Source of the DNA: Corticium candelabrum | Lineage: Eukaryota > Porifera > Homoscleromorpha > Homosclerophorida > Plakinidae | Assembly: GCF_963422355.1 (NCBI RefSeq) | Contig: NC_085088.1 | Span: forward strand, 8,766,985 to 8,830,984 | Direction: 5' to 3' | DNA: 64,000 nucleotides | Shown here: positions 33,201 through 64,000 of the stretch, in pieces | How the letters are laid out: each line of letters opens with the position of its first letter | Position numbering within the stretch: position 1 is the stretch's first letter | The notes under the pieces: generated by a model | The model's input: only the letters and a program-made list of their open reading frames with translations | The model's database searches: none | Told to the model about the DNA's origin: nothing | Made by a program: the position numbers and the translations under genes

Positions 33201-36200
33201 GAAGACATGGTCTTAAAAGTAAGAATCATAAGGGGTTTATAGAATTCTTATGTTTATGCTTGCACTTGACATGTCAGTTACTGTCCAAGACACTGGATGA
33301 AGTGGATGATGAAGAGTGGATATGTGGCTTAGGGTACGAAATGGGGATTCAGATTTGCCTCTATAATGGTCACCCGAATGAGAAGGTTGTCCAGGAAGTT
33401 TTCCAAATTGGGCAATTTGTTGATCTGCCTTGTCTAGAATTTCTTGTTCAAGTGCATTGGTGTTGTATTAAGGAAGTCAACCGGTCGCCAGTTCATGCAA
33501 GATCATCTCAATTTGTTGTTTTCATCAGTGGACCATTCCAACCAGATAGAGAGAGAGGTAATGTTATGTGTTAAATGATGCAAATTGTTTAATGTTGTTG
33601 TGAAGGGCTGTGCCATGGCTCTCGGATTCTGTGCAGCTTCACATCTTGATGCAGCAGTTGAAAAACTTCAACATGTAGCAAAAGACGACATGGTCAGAAA
33701 GTCAACTGGCTTTTTAGGGCTCATGAAGGCATGTTTCATTTTTCACTGATAGTTGTAATTAATTAGAGCTCTAGCCTTGTGCACAAATAGGATAAGTCCG
33801 AGGCTGAAGTCGAAAGAGTAAAGAGCACTGTTATGCTATGTTATGGGCAGGTCACTTTCTTTGCTCCAGTTGGGTGAGTAACTTTGTAGCTTTTGTAAAA
33901 CTTGTTTTTCTTCAAGTGCTGTCTCTCACCTTATAAGTCTTATAACATCTCGAATTGAAGTCAACATTTTGCGGAGTATCAATCCACATTTTGTCAATGT
34001 CAAAGTCTGTTGTGAGTTGTTGTTATTTGCTCCCATTTCATTCATGTCTCTGATTTAGGACACAAGTGTGAAACAGAACTTGATACGTGCAGTTGATCTA
34101 ATTGGGAAGTCTCTCCACCCAAATCACTTGCAAACAGCAGACTTTGTGTTTCAGAAGCGAGGTGATCTTCTTGCTCATATGCAGGTTAGTGGATAGCAAT
34201 GGCACTAGCTTTGTAATTTGTCATTGACACTGCCATATATACAGACGTACATCAAGGCAGAGCCCACAAATTTTCCCATCACACGTGAAACTGTTTCATT
34301 GGCAATGAATGCATGTGCCACTCTAGTGTAACAATGTTTTTTGAACCATTCTCTTGCCTGTCTTTAATGTATTGAACAAATTTAGCATGTTGGAGCCACA
34401 TTTGTCTGAAGCCGAAGAGTTTGAGCTCATCAAGACTTGTACAGATGCTGTGTTCAAACTTCCAGCTGGTGGTATTCTTCATGATGAGAAGAGTAAAGGC
34501 AAGAGTGATGTGGTCCGGAAAGAGGTCAGTCAAACCTGTGAGAATAGTTGTGAAACTTGATTGGATGACTGGTGTTTTTGCTTACACTTCCTCTCAGGAG
34601 GCAGAAGCATCAAATTTGATATTGAAGAAAACATTTGAAAGCATGACAAAACTTTTGTGTGAAGTCCTCATGAAGCGAATCTCACCTGGTGGCCTGGAGA
34701 GCATTACAAAGGTGTGTTAGTTTGAGAGAGTTATTGAATAATAGATTTGCAATAGTAGCGTTCTTGTACATCACTTCATGATGTTAGGCAAAGACGTATT
34801 GACTATTTCTTACCTTTAGCATTTGGAGCCCTGGATGGTGTCGGCTGCAGTTCATGAACGAGAAAGATCTGTTGAGGCATTACTAATTATTCTAACTTGT
34901 TACATTGACCACCTGGTTCCAGAGGAAGTAATACTGCTCAAGGTGTATTGGTCTGGCCAATTCATTCACCTGAGTTTCCATACTAGGGAGTGCACTTCAT
35001 TAATCTTGGCCATCTCATAGCTCGTGTGACACCTCGTTGTACTGATCGACTGGTCTCCATCCGTAAAAATGCCATCGATTCTCTTCAGCTGTTGTTACGA
35101 ATAGCAGCTCGATATCGGGGTCAGAGATTTTGTTATAACTACGAGAGTATGTTGTCATTGTTTTTGTAAATTTGTGCCAGGTGCTCTACCTGAAACGAAA
35201 GACCAGCTTGTGGATGCGGTGTCGCTGCTCCGTGAAAGAGCAGATAAAGATGAGGCAAACGCTTTGTTTGGTGTCATCAATGATATGGCCAAGGAAATCA
35301 CTTTTGCATTACAGTTGTTCATCTGTTTCAATTTCATCCATTTATGTCAATGTTCAGGTTTTGGCTAAGAAGCTCCCAGCTGATCAGTTGAATCCTTTCA
35401 TCTATCGTCTTATGGATGGCTTGATTGATGTGGAGAGTCATAGCTCGAGTGGAGCTTGTGTTGTTCTCAACAGTTTCTGCAGACTGAGGGGTGCAGAACT
35501 AACAGATGAAGTGCGTGCCATAGATCCATAGATCTGTGTTTATGTTAGTTATTCAGAATGCATTTACTGTTTAGGTATCAAATCTTGTGAAGCAAATTAT
35601 TAGCCAACTTGATTGTATCACCAGTGCTCAGACTCATACAGGAACACTGCGTTCACTGAGGACCCTGACACACCACCATTTAAATCTTGTTGTCACTACT
35701 CTTTTGGACTTCCCATTACCACTGGAAAAGTGGGATTTGTTTGTATTGCCAGTGGATTTTATGAATAGTTTATCTTTAGGCATGTCATTGAGGCATGGCA
35801 GACCATTGGTCAAGACAAGCATCTTACAAATAGCACGTTGGATCTTCTACTTGACCTTCTTGCCCGCAGCATGCCGTACAATGAGAAACAACGTCAAGGA
35901 CAAGTACTTTCCAGGTCTCCAACGCCAGTGCCAAAGGCCGTATGTGATCCCTTGCTAATTTCGGTAATAAATAAAAATTTTGAGCTTGTTGTTTAGGTCA
36001 CTTGTGCATTTGCAGAGCTTTTCTGTGTTGAGGAAGTAGAAAATCTCGTTCAAGAGCATTTCCATAGGCTATTCTCAGCACTTCTAGTGCGTATTGGATC
36101 GTGTGCTGTTATAGAAGAGACTAACAAGAAACCTCAAGAACAGAGTTGTTCTAGGTATCACTGAATTGGCCAGGTTTTGTGATTCGATTATAGATTTAGA

Positions 36201-37947
36201 ATTTGTAGTTATGCTATGACAGCAATGAAAGAACTGCTGCGACGAGCAAAACAGGAGGAGTTCCTTCAGAATCTTTCTGATCTCGACGTGTGGGCTAAGT
36301 GGGAGAGTATGGCAGACAAGGAAAGATTTGCCGAAGGTCTTACTCTCTGTGCCAAGTAAGGCTGCATTTGCCATGCTGAACTAGTGTGTACAGCAACGTG
36401 ACGTGTCCATTGCTGTCATTAGAGCTCTCTGTGATTTCACTCCTGATCAGCTAAACAAAGTAATTGGCTGCCTTGCTCCTATATTGTCTAGCTTATTTGA
36501 ACCACAGCGAGTAGCCGCAGCGGCTTTCTTTGCTGAAGTATGTGAAGTGACACCAGTGACCCTGCTAATTGACTTACTCATGTTTTTGTTGTATGTACTG
36601 TGAAGTTGATCAATCAGCGGTGTCTTGGTGACATGACACAAGTTGAACTGCTTATGAACAGCTTATTGGGCCGTCTGATTGACACATCACATGTTGTTCG
36701 GATGCTTTGTGTTCGTGGTCTTGGCAACATTGCCAGTATTGGCGGAGAACAAGTCTGATGTGACACAATCTATGATTTTAATTTCTTCAATTCTATTTGT
36801 TCTTGCAGTTGAAACGTTATTCAACAACTGTGCTCTCTGCTATGATGGCGGGTATGGATGACAAAGAAGATCCTGAAGATCTCATCACTCTTGAGGCTAT
36901 GAGTGGGCTTTCCAAAATATTGGGAGAGATTGATGAGGCTCAAATTCGACCAATACTTATCAATATTTGTCTCAAGATCAGACCATGTTTTGTAAAGGTG
37001 CTTGGTTTTTCTTCTTCCTTTGTCGCCTTTCTTTAATTACTAATTAGATGAACCTAAAATTTCCTTCTTTAGATGAAGCCGGGCGTTCGAGCCGCTGCAT
37101 TCGAACTGTTTGGAAATGTGTCTCGGTTTGGTGATGGACCGTCAAGAGCTCCTTTTCTTGAGCAGATCCACACCAACTTTGTATCTTTGCTAATGCACTT
37201 GAATGAGGAACAACCAGAGGTTGCACTGGTAAATCTGGCTTTGCTCCTTGTTGTAACCATTGTTGCCTTTCAAAGAGTTCACTTTCAAAGTTGTTTTCTT
37301 AGGCATGCAAGAAAGCTCTCCGAAAACTGAGTCCTCTTCTGGGATCCACTTCTGTGAACAACATGTTCCAAAAACACTTGCTGGAAGATGCTCAACTGAT
37401 GCACTATGGAGAGTTTATGAATGACCTATCACGACTAATTGTCAGTTATTTTGTCGTATCAGAATGATGTACTCTTGAAATCTCATCTGTCCTTAATATA
37501 CTCAGATTGCAGACTTCCCGGACAAAATAAGCTTTTATACAATGGGTTGTATTGGTTTCTTCAAAAGCGTTTGGAAGGGCATCCGAGCCAATGCTGCGAT
37601 GTTTGTAGGTGAGATACCAACACACTCTTGCTTGTTACCATGTCACAAAAGGCTTGTAGATGCAGATGCACAGTTCTCATTGTGTAGAATATTATGGAAA
37701 CATAATGTGCGAACTGACATTGACCTTATTGTATTTTTCAGGGTTCTTACTAGGAAATCTGCCACTTCAAGAGCGACTGATTATATCAAAGGAGCACATA
37801 TGTGGAGGTATATTTGTTCAGCAATAATGCCGATCTCTTTCAAATTTACAATGTCTTTGTGTAGCACTGGTGCTATTGTTAAAAGATCCTGCACCAATTG
37901 TAAGAAGAAAGGCTGGTGAAGCAATGAGCCTCCTGTATAACTACTGA
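30245..37947 (+). CDS. MROH1: MROH1 (HEATR7A), maestro heat-like repeat protein, full gene
   Basis: About 41 exons: 30288-30433, 30553-30684, 30738-30906, 30959-31057, 31115-31266, 31327-31467, 31530-31622, 31677-31755, 31814-31927, 31984-32057, 32116-32241, 32481-32588, 32649-32793, 32855-32895, 32954-33095, 33160-33218, 33278-33385, 33438-33557, 33606-33728, 33791-33873, 33917-34004, 34059-34184, 34245-34327, 34386-34524, 34598-34711, 34820-34942, 34987-35119, 35181-35293, 35358-35510, 35575-35729, 35780-35939, 35997-36154, 36200-36355, about 36394-36537, 36606-36752, 36809-36997, 37073-37228, 37303-37440, 37506-37608, 37742-37807, 37865-37947. Together they give about 1,660 residues, close to the vertebrate length. 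Family blocks seen: NAFGVVPRLKD, AMAHHQYLELEGG, KSTGFLGLMKDKSEAEVE, NEVxFTGG-free HEAT helices throughout, and the ending LLLKDPAPIVRRKAGEA. The start may be ATG 30245 read straight into exon 1, or an upstream exon spliced at 30288. The family is linked to lysosomes; I infer no more. Confidence 0.94.
32251..32405. mobile_element. Repeat family C in an MROH1 intron
   Basis: Complete short element: AAGCCTGGTTCACAATA at the left, TATTGTGAACCAGGCTT at the right (perfect 17-base inverted repeat), 155 bases in all. It sits inside the intron 32242-32480 and enlarges it about threefold relative to neighbouring introns. Related copies: 8378-8540, and by its ends 42948-43170. Confidence 0.85.
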
Positions 37948-38078
37948 CACTTCGGATTAAAAATTAAATATGATGTTGGTGTTCAAATATTTTTCTAGCA
38001 GCTCGTCTTGATTGTAGAATAAAGTTCATGAAATCATGTAATGCTGCCAAATAGAAGTTTGTGTAGAGATGATGTTGG
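37948..38078. terminator. Convergent 3' ends of MROH1 and the DUF445 gene
   Basis: Stop codons on opposite strands are 131 bases apart. AATAAA at 38018-38023 (+) would end MROH1 transcripts before or near the DUF445 stop. No matching - strand signal lies in the gap, so the two 3' UTRs probably overlap. Confidence 0.6.
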
Positions 38079-46693
<8,615 letters not shown>

Positions 46694-46973
46694 ATGTCTC
46701 TTAGTCTTAGTACGAAGCGAAGCACTAGTACTGCTAGTCCAGTGCAACTATAGCACGTGACCAACTATAAGAGGGTGTGGTGACCCTTAAAAGTCGACTG
46801 TGGACAATAAAAATCTACACTTAATTTAAACCACCCAAATAATTGTAAAAGGATAACTGCGACTGACTCAAGTCTCTAAGAACCAGTCCATAAACGTACA
46901 TTCTTCACCCCAATTGACATAGGGCTAATGATGAGATCCATCCTGTTACATGCCACAGAAACAATGCCGTTTT
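46694..46973. promoter_or_regulatory. DUF445 upstream region and TENT4 3' UTR
   Basis: These 280 bases hold both the region upstream of the DUF445 ATG and the sequence after the TENT4 stop (same strand, head-to-tail). No clear TATA box or - strand AATAAA was seen. Confidence 0.4.
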
Positions 46974-61162
<14,189 letters not shown>

Positions 61163-61661
61163 TCACTGCGACACAGGAACAATGGGATGGAGAGTGTCAG
61201 TCCGGGTGGACGCCACCAGTGGGCTGAGCGATTAGCGTCATTCCCGGATTTGACGATGTTATGAGCGCATGCGCCTCAAGATTGGGTCCGCTTTTCAAAT
61301 AATGATCAATGCCTAATTTTCGCGTTATTTCTAAGCACTCTAAATTTCTCATTCTAAACGCGCATTGCAAAAGCACTATAAACTTGTGCTTTCGGTGCTT
61401 TCAACAGCGGAGAAACTTATTTACCCTCGGATACCCAAAATACTCGCGCAACTTATGACATCACAATATCCGGGTGCCTCAGCGGTACTCATCGATCTTG
61501 CTCAACGTAAGCTGGATGCATGTAAGTTACGCACTGTTACTTTGTAACGTGTCAAACCTGTTGTCTTAGATTGAGTCTCTTATTCAAGCTAGACAACTGG
61601 TCTACTAGCATTGTGATTTTCTAAGGCTTCCTCTAGCTAGAGGTTACTGGTAGTTGCGTAG
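61163..61661. promoter_or_regulatory. Divergent TENT4 / Rab upstream region
   Basis: Only 499 bases separate the TENT4 ATG (-) from the Rab ATG (+), so both promoters must lie here or overlap. The sequence is less AT-rich near 61180-61300, with several CG dinucleotides. No TATA box is evident. A 60-codon frame at 61365-61547 (+) has no family match. Confidence 0.5.
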
Positions 61662-62297
61662 ATGGCTGAACGACCTGGATCGTACGAGTGTCTTTTCAAG
61701 CTTCTTGTTATTGGTGACACGGGTGTCGGAAAAACGTGCGTCATGCTGCGCTACGTGGACAATACGTTTAGTAAGAGCATGCTCAGCACGATCGGCGTGG
61801 ATTTCAAGACTAAAACCATAGTTGTAGACCGTCGTCATGTAAAGTTACAGATCTGGGACACGGCAGGACACGAACGTTTTCGAACTATTACGAACGCCTT
61901 CTATCGAGGTGCTATGGGCGTGTTACTGGTGTATGATATCACATGTCAGAAATCATTCTCTAACATAACGCAATGGATGAAGAATATTGCCGAGCAGTGT
62001 GCAGGTGGCGATGAACCGGCCTTACTTATGGTTGGCAATAAGAGCGACTTGGAAGATAACAGGGTTGTGCAGTTTGAGCAAGGGCAGGAGCTAGCGACTC
62101 GATATGGAGTCAAGTTTTTGGAAACAAGTGCACAATCTGGGAAGAACGTTGAGGAAGCATTCCTTTACTTAGCTGAAGAGATGTTAAAGAAGGAAGTGTC
62201 GTCCAAACCAGAGGCAAGTTCAGGAAATCAAAAGGATCGTCTGGTATTGTCAAGAGACAAAAATTGGAAGACAAAGAGATGTGGTTGCAAGAGATAA
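61662..62297 (+). CDS. Intronless Rab-family small GTPase (Rab8/Rab10-like), 211 residues
   Basis: One uninterrupted frame from ATG 61662 to TAA 62297. All G-box motifs are present: GDTGVGKT (18-25), switch I STIGVDFKTKTI, WDTAGHERF (65-73), NKSD and ETSA. The N-terminus AERPGSYECLFKLL and IGVDFKTKTI place it near Rab8/10/13. Two oddities: His70 replaces the catalytic Gln of DTAGQE, and the tail reads KRCGCKR, so the prenylatable Cys pair is two residues from the end rather than terminal. It has no introns although every neighbour has many, which suggests a retrocopy, now apparently intact. Polyadenylation signals AATAAA follow near 62422 and 62592. Rab proteins of this group steer exocytic and ciliary vesicle traffic. 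Confidence 0.95.
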   Translation: MAERPGSYECLFKLLVIGDTGVGKTCVMLRYVDNTFSKSMLSTIGVDFKTKTIVVDRRHVKLQIWDTAGHERFRTITNAFYRGAMGVLLVYDITCQKSFSNITQWMKNIAEQCAGGDEPALLMVGNKSDLEDNRVVQFEQGQELATRYGVKFLETSAQSGKNVEEAFLYLAEEMLKKEVSSKPEASSGNQKDRLVLSRDKNWKTKRCGCKR

Positions 62298-62533
62298 CTG
62301 CAGTCCACTTTGTATGTGATGTAATTTTTCTTGCAGAACGCTGGTCAGATATTAATTTTTATTCAAACAATCTTGGTTGTGTATGAGCATTCTCAAATAG
62401 TAAAATTTGATGTGTTTCTCAGTAATAAACAAGTTATTCTTATATCAAAGTTATCTTTTGAAGTTGCTAGTGTTGGACAAAATTCTATGCCAACTAAAGT
62501 GCATTAATATGGTGTTCATGTATGGTAGCATAC

Positions 62534-62574
62534 TTGTTAGCCTTGAAGTTTCAGACTGTCTGAAACTTCGAGGC
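62534..62574. repeat. Short perfect hairpin in the Rab 3' region
   Basis: TAGCCTTGAAGTTTCAGAC is followed at once by GTCTGAAACTTCGAGGCTA: 19-base arms with one mismatch and a 1-base loop, between the two AATAAA signals. The outer TAGCCT/AGGCTA matches the end of the 59565 hairpin. Confidence 0.8.
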
Positions 62575-62710
62575 TACATACTTGTGTGTAGTAATAAACA
62601 CAAGTGACTGCAACTTAATTACTGTGTGAACCTAGTTAATTAAGTTCAATATGATTTAAAAAATATCAACCATTCAGTAGTTGGAGTTGAATTGCATTTG
62701 GAGAGTTTTC

Positions 62711-62729
62711 TCTCTCTCTCTCTCTCTCT
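62711..62729. repeat. (TC)n microsatellite
   Basis: Short TC run. Confidence 0.85.
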
Positions 62730-62739
62730 ACGTTGTTGT

Positions 62740-64000
<1,261 letters not shown>

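Overview
The window is a piece of nuclear DNA from an animal. Every gene I could name has many exons with GT-AG introns, often only 50-60 bases long, and the proteins are animal or pan-eukaryotic families: peflin, rhophilin, MROH1, TENT4 (PAPD5/7), a Rab GTPase and DUS2. The AT-rich non-coding DNA is packed with transposable elements. A eukaryotic, spliced DUF445 membrane protein and a retroelement tail of a type I associate with sponges and cnidarians make an early-branching animal, most likely a sponge, my best guess. That is inference; no marker gene proves it.

Layout, left to right. (1) 0.4-2.4 kb, + strand: an unrecognised coding tail, then the penta-EF-hand core of peflin. (2) 2.6-26.3 kb, - strand: rhophilin (HR1, BRO1 and PDZ domains), with one exceptionally long intron (about 12.0-25.8 kb). 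That intron holds a THAP-like fragment, a Tc1/mariner element, a decayed Helitron, a retroelement tail, a foldback element and an internally deleted Ty3/Gypsy-type element. A second 5.5 kb intron holds tandem tRNA-derived SINEs and several MITEs. (3) 30.2-37.9 kb, + strand: a complete MROH1 (HEATR7A) gene of about 41 small exons, with one GC-AG intron and two junctions that are not canonical. (4) 38.1-46.7 kb, - strand: a nine-exon DUF445 protein, 3'-to-3' with MROH1 at only 131 bases. (5) 47.0-61.2 kb, - strand: a complete 12-exon TENT4 non-canonical poly(A) polymerase gene, whose 9 kb intron holds a possible two-exon micro-gene and many foldback and MITE elements. (6) 61.7-62.3 kb, + strand: an intronless Rab gene that shares a 499-base divergent promoter region with TENT4 and carries His at the catalytic Gln position. 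(7) 63.1 kb, + strand: the first exon of DUS2, which runs out of the window.

The genes do not form a pathway. They are ordinary housekeeping and trafficking genes (ESCRT/ER-exit calcium sensor, Rho effector, lysosome-linked HEAT protein, RNA tailing, Rab traffic, tRNA modification) in gene-dense order. The rest is a record of repeat activity: at least five dispersed families with two or more copies here, several of them nested. All exon borders were read by eye from splice sites, phase and remembered family alignment; no search was run.
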